In this document: positions 36,864-47,203 of the stretch, piece after piece
Position numbering within the stretch: position 1 is the first letter of the stretch
How the letters are laid out: every line of letters begins with the position of its first letter
Assembly: GCF_900105865.1 (NCBI RefSeq)
Contig: NZ_LT629804.1
Location: forward strand, 1,612,001 to 1,676,000
Reading direction: 5' to 3'
Length of the DNA stretch: 64,000 nt
DNA from: Arcanobacterium phocae
GTDB taxonomy: Bacteria > Actinomycetota > Actinomycetes > Actinomycetales > Actinomycetaceae
The notes under the pieces: generated by a model
Seen by the model: only the letters and a program-made list of their open reading frames with translations
Told to the model about the DNA's origin: nothing
Database searches by the model: none
Position numbers and translations under genes: made by a program

Positions 36864-37429
36864 CGCTGTCCTAGCATAGCCACAAGTTCATTAATAAAGT
36901 CGACTCCAGGTTGGAAGTACGCTCCATCATGAACCGCTTCAAGATAGATCTGGAAGTCCTCATTTGTCAGTGCACCGAGATAACCATGATCATTAGTGCA
37001 CATCGGGTCGTCACAGGCACCAGGGTGTAGATCTGCAGCGAAAGCTGCGCCCCAACGAAGCCGAAGCAGAACCGAGTTCAGCTGACCAGCTGTGTTTCCG
37101 GCTAACTGACGACGACGAACGACATGGTGTTCCTTAATTGATTGTAAATCAACCGCTTGCGCGGTAGTTACGAGCTCTCCGCTCGAATTCATTTCATAAC
37201 TCGTGTCGGTATAAATCAAAAATAGTCGGCGGACTGACGCTGCAAATACGACTACTCGTTCATAGACTGAATCAGCATCAAAAATTGTTTCTGGACGCAC
37301 GTAAAAAGTACGAATCTCAGCGTCGCCAAGAGCTTGAGTAAGGTCGTCGAAAACGGGCGAATTTAGTGGAAGCAACCGCTCAAGCACGGCCACCAATTCA
37401 GACATACGATCATTATCCATCGTTTCCAT
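36860..37429 (-). CDS. DUF5998 family protein
   Basis: A 189-residue protein of the actinobacterial DUF5998 family; function unknown. The segments [37 protein letters not shown] and [24 protein letters not shown] are typical. I start it at the ATG at 37429, giving [12 protein letters not shown]; a later Met at 37420 is also possible. The longer ORF would run across the parC promoter region. It is divergent from parC with about 104 bases between. Confidence 0.8.
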   Translation of the reverse strand: METMDNDRMSELVAVLERLLPLNSPVFDDLTQALGDAEIRTFYVRPETIFDADSVYERVVVFAASVRRLFLIYTDTSYEMNSSGELVTTAQAVDLQSIKEHHVVRRRQLAGNTAGQLNSVLLRLRWGAAFAADLHPGACDDPMCTNDHGYLGALTNEDFQIYLEAVHDGAYFQPGVDFINELVAMLGQR

Positions 37430-37491
37430 TGTTCCATATTGCCTCGCGGCGTTATAAGCGGGGTTGCCTTTCTCACCTGCCCACACCCGCG

Positions 37492-37527
37492 TTGTACCAC
37501 CAAAAAGAAACCGTTTATAGAGATAAT
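37492..37527 (+). promoter_or_regulatory. parC promoter
   Basis: TTGTAC (37492-37497) is followed after 18 bases by TATAGA (37516-37521). Overlapping it is GATAAT (37522-37527), which ends 6 bases before the parC ATG. Either would give a very short or absent 5' leader, and parC lacks a clear ribosome binding site. Confidence 0.5.
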
Positions 37528-37533
37528 AGAGAA

Positions 37534-39951
37534 ATGGCACATACCCAAACTGAACATATTACGAATATTGATGTCTCGGAGGAAATGCGAAACTCGTTCC
37601 TCGAATACTCCTATTCGGTGATTTACGCGCGTGCGTTACCGGACGCTCGCGACGGGCTCAAACCTGTTCAGCGCCGCATCCTCTTCCAAATGGATCAAAT
37701 GGGATTGAAACCAGACCGCGGGCATGTTAAATCTTCCCGTGTTGTGGGTGATGTCATGGGACGTCTGCATCCTCACGGTGATTCCGCGATCTATGACGCT
37801 ATGGTCCGATTAGCCCAAAGTTTTTCGTTACGCATCCCGTTCGTTGACGGCCACGGAAACTTTGGTTCTCCCGACGACGGACCAGCAGCTCCCCGCTATA
37901 CCGAAGTCCGCATGGCACCCGCCGCCCTAGCGATGACCGCATCGTTGGGTGAAGACGTCGTTGACATGGTCCCTAACTATGACAACACCTACCAAGAACC
38001 AGAAGTCCTGCCGGCGGCAATACCAAGCTTATTAGTAAACGGTTCGTCTGGAATCGCCGTCGGCATGGCAACAAATATGGCTCCACACAACCTTAATGAA
38101 GTTATTGCTGGGGCAAGATTTTTGCTTGATAATCCGAAAGCCACACTCGAAGAGCTGATGCGTTATATCCCCGGGCCTGATTTGCCAGACGGAGGAAAGA
38201 TTGTTGGCCTAGACGGAATTAGGCAAGCGTACGAGACTGGCCGTGGTATTTTCCGTACTCGTGCTACTGCTCATATTGAAAATGTGACACCACGCAAAAA
38301 AGGCATCATTTTTACCGAATTGCCCTATCTCACTGGCCCAGAGAAAGTCATTGAGAAGATTAAAGACGGCGTATCTTCCAAGAAACTTCAAGGCATTTCT
38401 GGAGTGCAAAATCTTACTGACCGTCATCACGGTACGCGACTTGTGGTTGAGGTCAAGAACGCTTTTAATCCAGAGGCAGTTCTAGCTGCGCTATATCAAC
38501 ACACACCGTTAGAGGATTCGTTTGGCATCAACAACGTTGCGCTGGTTGATGGTCAGCCGCGCTTGATGGGATTGAAAGAGATCCTCACAGTTTTCCTTGA
38601 TCACCGCCGGTCCGTAACAAAACGTCGATGTGAATATCGTTTGCGAAAAGCGCAAGAGCGTCTCCACCTGGTTGAAGGCTTACTTATTGCCATCGTCGAT
38701 ATCGATGAGGTCATAGCCGTCATCCGTTCTTCTGAAGATTCGGCTACTGCCGCTGGTCGGCTAATGAGCGTATTTGATCTATCGCAGGCGCAGGCCGACT
38801 ACATCCTTGAGCTACGTTTACGTCGGCTTACTAAGTTCTCTCAGATTGAGCTTGAGTCTGAACGAAACTCACTACAAGACACGATCGACGAGTTGTTGGC
38901 TATCCTCAGTTCTGATGATCGGATGCGTAACCTTATTTCTAGTGAGTTAGCTGATGTGGCCCGTAAGTATGGGACGCCACGTCGCACAGTACTGTTAGAG
39001 TCTGATGCTTCAACGCAATCGACAAAGTCTAAGGCTCCTAAACTCAAGATCGAAGATGACCCCTGCCGGGTTATTCTGTCCGCAACCGGACGGATTGCTC
39101 GTATTGTTGATGGTGAGCCTCTTCGACGAGAAGGGCCACGCGTTGCCCATGATGCTCTTACATCGATCGTCGAGACGAGTAACCTCAGTGAGATAGGAGT
39201 TGTTACCAGCACCGGTAATGTACACCGTCTCAATGTGGTTGACGTACCCTCGATACCAGATACGGAAAATGCGCCAAGTTTAGCGGCTGGGACAGTATTG
39301 ACCGAGTTGCTTTTGCTAGCGCCCAGGGAACGGCCTCTTGCGCTCATAAGCTTGGCTGCACAGAAGTCTGTTCTTACCTTGGCTACCGCACAAGGGAAGA
39401 TCAAGCGAGTTACTCTTGATCCTCCGAATAAGAGTCAATTCGAAGCTATCACGTTGCTTGAGAACGATGAGGTCATTGGAGCTCAAGTATCGCGCGACAC
39501 AGACGTTATCGTGCTGGTAACATCCGATGCTCAATTGTTACGCTTCGACGCTAGCGCTGTGCGCCCTCAGGGCCGAAGCGGGCAAGGAATCGCGGGAATT
39601 AGAGTCAACGATAAGGCCAGCGTTATCGCTCTGGGAGTCGTACCCGGGAACGACTTAGCCGCTCACGGCGTCGTCACCGTTGCCAGTGCTTCCGATGCGC
39701 TTCCTGGCACCATGCCCGGAACCGCAAAAGTTACCCCAATTGACCGCTACCCCGCCAAAGGCCGTGGCACTGGTGGCGTACGCGCGCAACGTTTCCTCCG
39801 AGGTGAAGACATCCTGTCCATGGCATGGGTGGGACAGCTACCGGCTCGAGCCGTTGGTATCGAAGGCAAGCCTGTTGAGTTGCCAGAGATTGACGAACGA
39901 CGTGACGCATCTGGCTCACCACTGAGCGATATTATTGAAGCACTCGGCTGA
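37534..39951 (+). CDS. parC: DNA topoisomerase IV subunit A
   Basis: An 805-residue type IIA topoisomerase A subunit that cuts and rejoins DNA to unlink daughter chromosomes. The N-terminus [30 protein letters not shown], the catalytic Tyr in [11 protein letters not shown] and the QRRILFQM helix are present, with a beta-pinwheel C-terminal domain from about residue 500. The GyrA-box typical of gyrase is not evident, and parE is nearby, so ParC is the better call than GyrA. The ATG at 37534 gives the conserved N-terminus. It converges on two GNAT genes. Confidence 0.9.
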   Translation: MAHTQTEHITNIDVSEEMRNSFLEYSYSVIYARALPDARDGLKPVQRRILFQMDQMGLKPDRGHVKSSRVVGDVMGRLHPHGDSAIYDAMVRLAQSFSLRIPFVDGHGNFGSPDDGPAAPRYTEVRMAPAALAMTASLGEDVVDMVPNYDNTYQEPEVLPAAIPSLLVNGSSGIAVGMATNMAPHNLNEVIAGARFLLDNPKATLEELMRYIPGPDLPDGGKIVGLDGIRQAYETGRGIFRTRATAHIENVTPRKKGIIFTELPYLTGPEKVIEKIKDGVSSKKLQGISGVQNLTDRHHGTRLVVEVKNAFNPEAVLAALYQHTPLEDSFGINNVALVDGQPRLMGLKEILTVFLDHRRSVTKRRCEYRLRKAQERLHLVEGLLIAIVDIDEVIAVIRSSEDSATAAGRLMSVFDLSQAQADYILELRLRRLTKFSQIELESERNSLQDTIDELLAILSSDDRMRNLISSELADVARKYGTPRRTVLLESDASTQSTKSKAPKLKIEDDPCRVILSATGRIARIVDGEPLRREGPRVAHDALTSIVETSNLSEIGVVTSTGNVHRLNVVDVPSIPDTENAPSLAAGTVLTELLLLAPRERPLALISLAAQKSVLTLATAQGKIKRVTLDPPNKSQFEAITLLENDEVIGAQVSRDTDVIVLVTSDAQLLRFDASAVRPQGRSGQGIAGIRVNDKASVIALGVVPGNDLAAHGVVTVASASDALPGTMPGTAKVTPIDRYPAKGRGTGGVRAQRFLRGEDILSMAWVGQLPARAVGIEGKPVELPEIDERRDASGSPLSDIIEALG

Positions 39952-39958
39952 GGCGAAT

Positions 39959-40924
39959 TCACAACGTTAAAGACATAACGTGAGTTCGTCCTACCTCTGA
40001 AAATCCGGTTTCGTCAAAAACATCAATAAAGGCAGAACCATCTGGGTCTGTTACTGCCACGTCAGCAACAACCGAATCGTATCCAGCCTGTGTGAAACGC
40101 TCCAATACTGCGCTAACTAAGGCTGACCCTACACCCGAGTTACGCCACTGTGCGCTCACAACAACTTCCTCAATATAGGCCTCCGGTTTTTCTTGACCGT
40201 CAACCAGGCTGACAAACACAGATGCCAACAAATAGCCGACAACACGTGGCCGATCTCCAAAGCGGTCAACTGCAACCAGACACCACTCCCGATCGACGTC
40301 GGCCAAAACTAATGTCCACGATTCAGCAGTTTGAATATCAAACAGTGATGATTCGCGAACAACCATGTTATGCATCCGACGCACGTCCTCAAGCATCTCA
40401 TCTGCCAATTCCTCGATCGACACATAATTCGACAGCTTATGCCCAGGCAGTTGCAGCGTCGTCTTCCCTCGAACTTGTACAAATGTTGCTCGTCTTATAA
40501 AACCAAAATTGCCCGCAAGTTGTGCAACATTATCATGGTCAGTTTCCACATATAGTAGTGCATGTGCGTTATCAGCACCAAGATGTTCAGATAGCTCCTG
40601 TGCCACCGAGATCTGGCGTTGTAACAGCTCTGCCCCTAACCCATGGGAACGCCACCGGGAATGCACTACTCCAGATAAGGTGATCGTGTTAGTAGCTGAC
40701 CCATCATTAGCTAACCTAGCTAGACCGAAGGCCACCAGAGTACTGCCAACCCACGCTCCTTGTGCGCGCCATACATGGCTTGCACCAAAATAGGATTCAA
40801 TCTCGCCACGAGATGTCCGGATAGGATTGTTGTCGAATATTTCAGTCGATGAAATAAGGTTAATCAACTGCTCAAGATGTGCTGGGAGGAGTTCTGACCA
40901 AACCCACGGCTTAGCATTTTTCAT
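39959..40924 (-). CDS. bipartite GNAT acetyltransferase
   Basis: A 321-residue protein with two GNAT-like halves. The first half holds ARLANDGSATNTITLSGVVHSRWRSHGLGAELL (split here for length: the core is RSHGLGAELL) and the second VVSAQWRNSGVGSALVSAVLE, both acetyl-CoA-binding loops. The layout resembles mycothiol synthase, but I cannot assign the substrate. It overlaps the next GNAT gene upstream by one base and converges on parC with a 7-base gap. Confidence 0.75.
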   Translation of the reverse strand: MKNAKPWVWSELLPAHLEQLINLISSTEIFDNNPIRTSRGEIESYFGASHVWRAQGAWVGSTLVAFGLARLANDGSATNTITLSGVVHSRWRSHGLGAELLQRQISVAQELSEHLGADNAHALLYVETDHDNVAQLAGNFGFIRRATFVQVRGKTTLQLPGHKLSNYVSIEELADEMLEDVRRMHNMVVRESSLFDIQTAESWTLVLADVDREWCLVAVDRFGDRPRVVGYLLASVFVSLVDGQEKPEAYIEEVVVSAQWRNSGVGSALVSAVLERFTQAGYDSVVADVAVTDPDGSAFIDVFDETGFSEVGRTHVMSLTL

Positions 40925-41967
40925 CAGATATCAATGGAGTAAACAATCTCGCGATGGGCAAATTCAAAGCCAGCGGAGACCAACGACTGTGGTATTTGTT
41001 CATAACGACTAACAACCGGCACGGCAACTGTTGTTATACCAGCATCGTGAGCAAAGCCTAAAACACTCAGCATCAGATCTGTGCCAATACCGTTGCGCCG
41101 CAAAGCTCTTTCGATGCCGTAATAATAAATTCGAAGAGCAGATACCTCAGGAATCTGTTCCGCAAGCATGTATCCTACAAGCTGGTGGTCTTTAATAAGC
41201 AACAAAGAAAAATCGTGATCTGCACGTGATAACTTTGCCTGCCAAGCGGGCACAGAGATCGGTTGGTAACGTTCTAGCTCAAGGATAAGCCGGTTGTGCA
41301 ATTTACGTAGTTCGGTGTCAACACTTGGATTATAGCTTTCTAGCTGAAACCCCTGTGTTCCTAACCGTTCACGGGCTTTGAGCGAAACATCGCGATACCT
41401 GTCCGAGATCTTAGTAGACACATGAGTAATATAGCTAATTGGAGCATAGCCACCGGCAGCCAAGAGGCGTCGTCGCCCCGCATTTTTTTCCGTGACTAAC
41501 GCACGAATAGATACCGGGAGATCTGACGGATACTGTGACATAAGTTGACGAGCTCGATCATCTTGCCATTCCAAAAGTGAGCGTCCGATGCCACGCCCGA
41601 CCCAATCAGGCCGAACCACAGCTGATACTTCAGCTTGCAATTCCGATAGAGGCTTATCATTAACTAACACTGTAGCCACAGCTTGAAGCTTCCCATGTTG
41701 GTCCCAGCCACTGAGCACATCATACGTGCCAGGTTGCGCGGTAATTTCGTCAAACCAATGACTCACAGTCCGAGAAGACGGTGGCGCGAACCCAAATGGA
41801 GATTCCGTAAGACTGGACATAAGATCAACAACAGCAGATAGGTCTGCGCGCACTAGCTCTCGCCATGTCAGCCCAAGATGTGGGCCAGGTAGCCGGACGA
41901 CAGCTGGGGCGCCTAGACGTTCGGCAAATGACCGGCTACGTAACGGTGGTGTCTCTGGATGCTGCAT
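40924..41967 (-). CDS. bipartite GNAT acetyltransferase
   Basis: A 347-residue protein with two GNAT halves, paralogous in layout to its downstream neighbour. Acetyl-CoA loops are VRPDWVGRGIGRSLLEW in the first half and ALRRNGIGTDLMLSVLGFA in the second. The substrate is unknown. A single AGG lies before the ATG at 41967. It lies 18 bases after parE on the same strand, so parE and both GNAT genes are probably one operon. Confidence 0.75.
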   Translation of the reverse strand: MQHPETPPLRSRSFAERLGAPAVVRLPGPHLGLTWRELVRADLSAVVDLMSSLTESPFGFAPPSSRTVSHWFDEITAQPGTYDVLSGWDQHGKLQAVATVLVNDKPLSELQAEVSAVVRPDWVGRGIGRSLLEWQDDRARQLMSQYPSDLPVSIRALVTEKNAGRRRLLAAGGYAPISYITHVSTKISDRYRDVSLKARERLGTQGFQLESYNPSVDTELRKLHNRLILELERYQPISVPAWQAKLSRADHDFSLLLIKDHQLVGYMLAEQIPEVSALRIYYYGIERALRRNGIGTDLMLSVLGFAHDAGITTVAVPVVSRYEQIPQSLVSAGFEFAHREIVYSIDI

Positions 41968-41985
41968 ATGGCCTAGTTTACCCTC

Positions 41986-44100
41986 TTAGATGTCGATCCG
42001 GTCACGAGAAATTTGTGATGCGCCATCAATAATAAACTCTTTTCGTGGCGCAACATCGGATCCCATCAGTAGTTCGAATGTTTCCTCCGCATATCGTAGC
42101 GCTACTTCATCTGCCATCGATATACGCCGTAGCGAGCGATGCGTCGGATCCATTGTTGTTTCTGCTAATTGGTCCGCGTCCATCTCGCCCAAGCCCTTGT
42201 ACCGCTGGATTGGTTCTTTATAGCTTCTTTTCGCACGCTCGAGTTTCTTAAGCTCCTGCTGGAGTTGGGCATCAGAATAAGTGTAGATATATTCCCCTTT
42301 ACGACGCCCTTGCCCAGACACTTCGATTCGGTGAAGTGGCGGGACGGCAGCATATACGCGACCGGCTTCAACTAACGGACGCATGTAACGGAAAAATAGT
42401 GTTAAAAGCAATGTACGAATATGGGCACCGTCTACATCTGCATCGGTCATAAAAACAACTTTGCCGTATCGAGCCGCGTCGAGATCGAAGGTTCGTCCCG
42501 AACCAGCACCGATGACTTGGATAATCGACGATACTTCCTGGTTTTTCAAGATGTCTGCCGGAGAAGCTTTTTGCACATTGAGGATTTTACCGCGGATTGG
42601 CAACAAAGCTTGAAATTCAGAGTTTCGAGCTAATTTAGCAGTTCCCAGCGCAGAATCGCCCTCGACAATAAATAGTTCTGAGTGTTCCACATCTTCACTG
42701 CGACAGTCAGCTAATTTTGCTGGCAACGACGACGTCTCCAGTGCGTTCTTTCGGCGAGAAATCTCTTTCTGAGTCCGGGCAGCGACTCGTGCCCGCATTT
42801 CTGCGACTATTTTCTCCAGTAGCCTAGAATTTTCTGTTTTCTGATCGCGCTTTGTCGATGCCAAAATTTTTGACAGTTCAGTATCGACAACTTTAGCCAC
42901 GATTCCTCTGACCGGAGCAGTGCCTAAAATTTCTTTTGTTTGCCCCTCGAACTGAGGCTCTGGGAATCGCACGGCAACAACGGCGGTCAGCCCGGCAAGA
43001 ATATCGTCTTTTTCAATTCGTGGGTCGCGCGCAGTTATCTTAAGCTGACGAGCCTTTTGATCAATAGTAGCCCGAACAACCTTCACTAGCCCCTGCTCAA
43101 AGCCACCTATATGACTACCACCTTTAGGCGTAGCAATAATATTGACAAAGGATTCTTCGATAGTGTCGTATCCACTTCCCCATCTTAGAGCAATATCTAC
43201 TGCGCACGAACGTTCCACATCAGTTGCTTTTAAATGCCCTGACTTCTTGTCTAGCACTTGAACAGTTTCGTTAAAGGTTCCTTCTCCGGTGAGATGCATT
43301 GTTGAAGTAACCGCCGGATCAGTAGCAAGAAAGTCAACGAAATCAACAACACCGCCGTCATATCGGAATTCTTCTTCTTGAGGTGTGTCGCTACGAGCAT
43401 CTCGTACCGTAATAGTTAGGCCAGGAACCAGGAACGCTTTTTCGCGTACCCGTTCAATTAGGGCGTCGTATGAAAACGTCGAGTCGGCTGGAAAAATTTG
43501 TGGATCGTACCAGTAGCGCACACGCGTGCCGGTAACTTTTTTTGCGACTTTGCCAGTAACTCGCAGATTTGATGCACTCGTTGCTGGTGTAAAGGGCGCA
43601 TCCGGACTAAGCGTAGCTCCGTCGTCGAATGTTCCAGGCTCACCGCGCTGGAATGAAATTTCGTATGTTTTACCGTTACGGTTGACCGCTACGTCCAGCC
43701 GCTGAGATAAAGCGTTAACAACAGACGCCCCAACACCGTGCAAACCGCCAGATGACGAATAAGATCCGCCACCAAATTTTCCGCCTGCATGCAACTTGGT
43801 GTAGACAACTTCAACTCCCGATGCACCAGTTCCGGGTACCTCATCTACCGGGATTCCACGACCATCATCACAGACTTCAACAGATGAATCGGGGTGAAGA
43901 ATGATAGCAATAGTCGATGCGTAACCTTCGGTAGCTTCGTCTACAGCGTTGTCAATAATCTCCCAAGCACAATGCATCAGCCCTCGAGAATCGGTGGAAC
44001 CGATATACATTCCAGGGCGCTTGCGAACAGCTTCGAGGCCCTCGAGCACGGACAAATGGCGAGCTGTGTATTCTTCTTTGATCTGCGGCACGTTCTTCAT
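41986..44100 (-). CDS. parE: DNA topoisomerase IV subunit B
   Basis: A 704-residue ATPase subunit of topoisomerase IV. The GHKL ATP-binding residues (KRPGMYIGST, EIIDNAVDEA, DDGRGIPVD), GGLHGVGASVVNALS, and the TOPRIM motifs EGDSALGTAKLARN and TDADVDGAHIRTLLL are intact. I start it at 44100 (MKNVPQIKEEYT); an upstream in-frame ATG at 44118 lies too close to a possible -10 box. There is no clear ribosome binding site. It pairs with parC 4.4 kb away across two GNAT genes. Confidence 0.93.
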   Translation of the reverse strand: MKNVPQIKEEYTARHLSVLEGLEAVRKRPGMYIGSTDSRGLMHCAWEIIDNAVDEATEGYASTIAIILHPDSSVEVCDDGRGIPVDEVPGTGASGVEVVYTKLHAGGKFGGGSYSSSGGLHGVGASVVNALSQRLDVAVNRNGKTYEISFQRGEPGTFDDGATLSPDAPFTPATSASNLRVTGKVAKKVTGTRVRYWYDPQIFPADSTFSYDALIERVREKAFLVPGLTITVRDARSDTPQEEEFRYDGGVVDFVDFLATDPAVTSTMHLTGEGTFNETVQVLDKKSGHLKATDVERSCAVDIALRWGSGYDTIEESFVNIIATPKGGSHIGGFEQGLVKVVRATIDQKARQLKITARDPRIEKDDILAGLTAVVAVRFPEPQFEGQTKEILGTAPVRGIVAKVVDTELSKILASTKRDQKTENSRLLEKIVAEMRARVAARTQKEISRRKNALETSSLPAKLADCRSEDVEHSELFIVEGDSALGTAKLARNSEFQALLPIRGKILNVQKASPADILKNQEVSSIIQVIGAGSGRTFDLDAARYGKVVFMTDADVDGAHIRTLLLTLFFRYMRPLVEAGRVYAAVPPLHRIEVSGQGRRKGEYIYTYSDAQLQQELKKLERAKRSYKEPIQRYKGLGEMDADQLAETTMDPTHRSLRRISMADEVALRYAEETFELLMGSDVAPRKEFIIDGASQISRDRIDI

Positions 44101-44130
44101 TCTATCGTCTATTGCCATTAGAATATGACA

Positions 44131-44160
44131 AGGCACGTGCGAGGTTGCTCGCACGTGCCT
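44131..44160. terminator. 13-base-pair hairpin downstream of the DUF7455-like gene
   Basis: AGGCACGTGCGAG (44131-44143) pairs perfectly with CTCGCACGTGCCT (44148-44160) around a 4-base loop. It lies 18 bases after the stop of the small gene at 44179-44379 and before the parE start. The U tract is short (TTGTC), so termination strength is uncertain. Confidence 0.75.
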
Positions 44161-44178
44161 TAATTCAGTTACGATTAA

Positions 44179-44379
44179 TTAGCTTATTTTTTCAGATTCA
44201 TCGACAATCGATAACGCTACTTCGCTGAGTTTGGCATTGTATTTACGCGCGTGATGTGCACAGAACATTAATTGTCCGGATGCCATATCAACACGTACGT
44301 ATGCTTGTGCTCCGCATGCATCGCAACGATCAGCTGCTGTGAAGGTTGAGCGTGTTGTTTCTTCAGTTAGTGTTGTCAT
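44179..44379 (-). CDS. small zinc-finger-like protein (DUF7455 type)
   Basis: A 66-residue protein with CDACGAQAYVRV and LMFCAHHARKY, a Cys/His arrangement that could bind zinc. Similar small proteins of the DUF7455 type are commonly found near parE and sigA in actinobacteria. Function is unknown. I start it at 44379, giving MTTLTEETTRSTF, after GAGAA; the ORF extends much further upstream without support and would overlap the divergent exonuclease gene. Confidence 0.75.
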   Translation of the reverse strand: MTTLTEETTRSTFTAADRCDACGAQAYVRVDMASGQLMFCAHHARKYNAKLSEVALSIVDESEKIS

Positions 44380-44482
44380 GTTCTCTATACTCTCATGCTT
44401 GCTTTGTGTAGGGAACTCACAGTCGCTAACTTTCGCAGCCGGCAAAATCATCGTATTGTTGAGCCTGTTACGGAGGCTATCT

Positions 44483-45097
44483 ATGACATACGCAGTATTA
44501 GACGTTGAAACGACAGGTTTGGATCCAGATAGTGACAATATCATTGAAATCGGCATAATACTTTTAGACGAGGCTCTAGAGCAAGAGGGTACGTTCCACC
44601 GCCTTATTCAGCCCCGCAGAGCTGTCTCGGCACAACACATTCATCACATTAGTGATGCGATGCTAGCACAGGCACCATCTTTTTCAGAGATAGACCAGGA
44701 GATAATCAGCATTCTCGATGGAAGAATCGTAGTTGCTCATAATGCTATGTTTGATCTGAGATTTATAAACGCTGAATTCTCACGTACTGCTAGCCCGGCA
44801 TTCATTCATCGCAAACATGCAGTTTGCACTATGGATCAATCGCAGATTTATTGTCCGCCTGGCTCCCATTCGTTAGTAGGCTTGGCCACACGACTCGGCA
44901 TAGAGGTCCCAGTTGCCCACCGAGCATTGGCTGATGCGTTAACGTGCTCGTATCTTTTCAAGCATTATTTTTGCCAAGAACAACAGGGTCACCGCTATAC
45001 GTCTCGTGCCTGCAATCGCCAGGGTGAAACCGTCCTACCTTGTGAGTGGGAGCGAGCAACCCCATGGGTTGCTCGCTCCCAATCAAACTTAATCTAG
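44483..45097 (+). CDS. DnaQ-like 3'-5' exonuclease
   Basis: A 204-residue DEDDh exonuclease of the DNA polymerase III epsilon type. Motifs are [10 protein letters not shown] (Asp-x-Glu), [11 protein letters not shown] (Asp) and [11 protein letters not shown] (His and Asp). It may proofread or process DNA ends; a specific partner cannot be assigned. The ATG at 44483 follows CGGAGG. The last 15 or so codons contain a 16-base-pair hairpin, and the gene ends 9 bases inside the convergent rpoD. Confidence 0.88.
   Translation: MTYAVLDVETTGLDPDSDNIIEIGIILLDEALEQEGTFHRLIQPRRAVSAQHIHHISDAMLAQAPSFSEIDQEIISILDGRIVVAHNAMFDLRFINAEFSRTASPAFIHRKHAVCTMDQSQIYCPPGSHSLVGLATRLGIEVPVAHRALADALTCSYLFKHYFCQEQQGHRYTSRACNRQGETVLPCEWERATPWVARSQSNLI
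45047..45081. terminator. 16-base-pair hairpin at the exonuclease/rpoD junction
   Basis: Arms at 45047-45062 and 45066-45081 are perfectly complementary with a 3-base loop (CAT). It is inside the coding sequence of the exonuclease and 8 bases past the rpoD stop on the other strand. There is no T tract on either side, but its stability and position suit a shared terminator of two convergent genes. Confidence 0.6.
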
Positions 45098-46552
45098 GTA
45101 ATCGCGCAATACTTGCGAGCGTGACGGATGCCGAAGCTTCGACATTGTCTTCGATTCAATCTGTCGAATACGTTCGCGTGTCACCCCGTAAACTTTTCCA
45201 ATTTCGTCTAAGGTCTTTGGCTGCCCGTCGGTCAGACCAAAACGCATCGAAACCACTCCAGCTTCCCGCTCAGACAGAGTGTCTAGTACCTGGTGCAATT
45301 GCTCTTGTAACAACGTAAAACCGACAGCATCAGCCGGAACAACAGCTTCTGAATCTTCGATGAGATCACCAAATTCAGAGTCACCGTCTTCACCTAGCGG
45401 CGTATGGAGCGATATTGGCTCACGCCCATATTTTTGGACCTCGATTACTTTATCTTCAGTCATATCAAGCTCGTGGGCAAGCTCTTCAACTGTTGGTTCA
45501 CGTCCCAGATCTTGCAACATTTGTCGCTGAACTCGAGCCAGTTTATTAATAACTTCCACCATATGGACAGGAATACGAATTGTGCGAGCTTGGTCTGCCA
45601 TAGCACGCGTAATAGCCTGGCGAATCCACCAAGTAGCATACGTCGAAAACTTGTAGCCCTTGGCGTAATCAAACTTTTCAACAGCACGAACTAAACCAAG
45701 GTTGCCTTCCTGGATAAGGTCAAGGAAGAGCATTCCACGTCCGGTATAGCGTTTTGCGAGTGAAACGACCAAACGGAGATTAGCCTCAAGCAAGTGATTC
45801 TTTGCTTTATGCCCATCACGCGAAATGATCTCCAATTCACGCCGACGTCGAGCGTCTTCAATAGATGTTGTATCAAGAATGTGCTGTGCAAACAATCCCG
45901 CCTCAATGCGTTTTGCCAGCTCGACTTCTTCTTCTGCGTTCAGCAACGCTACTTTTCCGATTTGTTTGAGATAATCTTTGACTGGATCTGCAGTAGCTCC
46001 TGCAACGTGTACGCGTTGCACCGGCTCATCTGTCTCATCAGAATCGCGAACTATGTAGGCACCCGACCGCTTAGCAGCCGTTTCTTTGACGTGTTCTTGA
46101 TCATCATCGGCATCATCAGCACTTGACTCAGCTTCGTCGTCTTCCTCGTCGACATCATCCTCTGACTCATCGTCTACTACAACGAGATCTTCAGCTTCAA
46201 GGTCCACTTCTTCTTCATCATCGAGAGAAACTGGCTCATCAGGAGTTTGGATTGATTCTTCAGTACCTTCTTCAGAATCTGCAACCTCATTCTTAGATGG
46301 CTTAGAATCGGATTTATTAGCACTATCTTCTTTCAAAGCAACATCAAGTTTCCCGCCAGCAGATGAATTCGATAACGTCGCTGAAACAAATTCGGAAATC
46401 TCTTTAATGTACGTCGCTTTAACTGCTTTAGAAGGTATAGACAGGCCTAGATCTGATGCGATAATTTTCAGTTCTGACACCCGATGCTTAGCAAGCTCCT
46501 CAGTATCTAAATACATTTGGAGTTTTTCAGATGGACGGGAAGAAACAGCCAC
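45089..46552 (-). CDS. rpoD: primary RNA polymerase sigma factor
   Basis: A 487-residue group 1 sigma factor (SigA/HrdB type) that directs RNA polymerase to housekeeping promoters. A long acidic N-terminal region (residues about 65-140) is typical of actinobacteria. Then come region 1.2 ([16 protein letters not shown]), region 2 with [20 protein letters not shown], region 3 and region 4 with the helix-turn-helix [20 protein letters not shown]. The GTG at 46552 follows AAAGG by 7 bases, giving [10 protein letters not shown]; the ORF runs 8 codons further. A TATAAT box lies about 43 bases upstream. Confidence 0.96.
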   Translation of the reverse strand: MAVSSRPSEKLQMYLDTEELAKHRVSELKIIASDLGLSIPSKAVKATYIKEISEFVSATLSNSSAGGKLDVALKEDSANKSDSKPSKNEVADSEEGTEESIQTPDEPVSLDDEEEVDLEAEDLVVVDDESEDDVDEEDDEAESSADDADDDQEHVKETAAKRSGAYIVRDSDETDEPVQRVHVAGATADPVKDYLKQIGKVALLNAEEEVELAKRIEAGLFAQHILDTTSIEDARRRRELEIISRDGHKAKNHLLEANLRLVVSLAKRYTGRGMLFLDLIQEGNLGLVRAVEKFDYAKGYKFSTYATWWIRQAITRAMADQARTIRIPVHMVEVINKLARVQRQMLQDLGREPTVEELAHELDMTEDKVIEVQKYGREPISLHTPLGEDGDSEFGDLIEDSEAVVPADAVGFTLLQEQLHQVLDTLSEREAGVVSMRFGLTDGQPKTLDEIGKVYGVTRERIRQIESKTMSKLRHPSRSQVLRDYLD

Positions 46553-46594
46553 GTGGTACCTTTCGTATGGAGGCAAAAGCCAATAAGCCTTTAC

Positions 46595-46600
46595 ATTATA
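46595..46600 (-). promoter_or_regulatory. rpoD -10 box
   Basis: A perfect TATAAT on the minus strand, 42 bases before the rpoD GTG. No good -35 box is seen at 17 bases (CAGTTC is there), so the promoter may be moderate. The rest of the 158-base gap to the stress-protein gene shows nothing I can name. Confidence 0.5.
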
Positions 46601-46710
46601 GCCCGACTATCGCATTTGAACTGCATCGGGCACACCTGTAGAACACTAAATCGGTAGATTTTATTCCTAAAATCTCACAAAATTCAGTAAAATGCTACGT
46701 TTAGTGCGCT

Positions 46711-47106
46711 CTATTCACTGATCGGATCACGCATAATCAGTAATTCGCATGGCGCATCGACAAGCAGTTTTTGGATCTGCGACCCAAGCTGATATGACCC
46801 GTGAGAAGGCTTGGGGGCAAGCGAGATAATGATCAAACTAGCATCATTAGCCAATGCAGTCTCACGAATCTTGGTAGCTAACTCGCACCCATCCAGACGG
46901 GTAACAATATCAAACGCAATGTCGACCTGTTCTAATTCGTCTGTGATCAAATCGACATTTTTATCAATCTCGTCCTGCGAACATTCGTCCAAGACACTCG
47001 AAAAAAGTACAACAAGCGATGTGTCGCGATTCTGGGCTAAGGTGATTCCTCGTCGAAGAATAGGGTTAAACCGGTCTCCCCGACCAACGGGCACAACAAT
47101 GCTCAT
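46711..47106 (-). CDS. universal stress protein family
   Basis: A 131-residue single UspA domain. The N-terminal strand MSIVVPVGRGD and the C-terminal segment GSYQLGSQIQKLLVDAPCELLIMR, which resembles the Gly-rich ATP-binding loop, are recognisable. Such proteins act under stress or growth arrest, often binding ATP. GGAGGAG lies 8 bases before the ATG. It has about 97 bases of unannotated sequence behind it and a gap to rpoD ahead, so it may be transcribed alone. Confidence 0.8.
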   Translation of the reverse strand: MSIVVPVGRGDRFNPILRRGITLAQNRDTSLVVLFSSVLDECSQDEIDKNVDLITDELEQVDIAFDIVTRLDGCELATKIRETALANDASLIIISLAPKPSHGSYQLGSQIQKLLVDAPCELLIMRDPISE

Positions 47107-47203
47107 ACAGGGACTCCTCCACTTTTATGGCATGGTGACGAATATCTACATGTCTGAATCTACCTTTATTTGAGTGGAATCACAATTTCCAACATGACCT
47201 CGA

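Noticed and set aside
37366..37533. Long N-terminal extension of ParC
   Set aside because: It overlaps the divergent DUF5998 gene and the promoter boxes; the family N-terminus begins at 37534.
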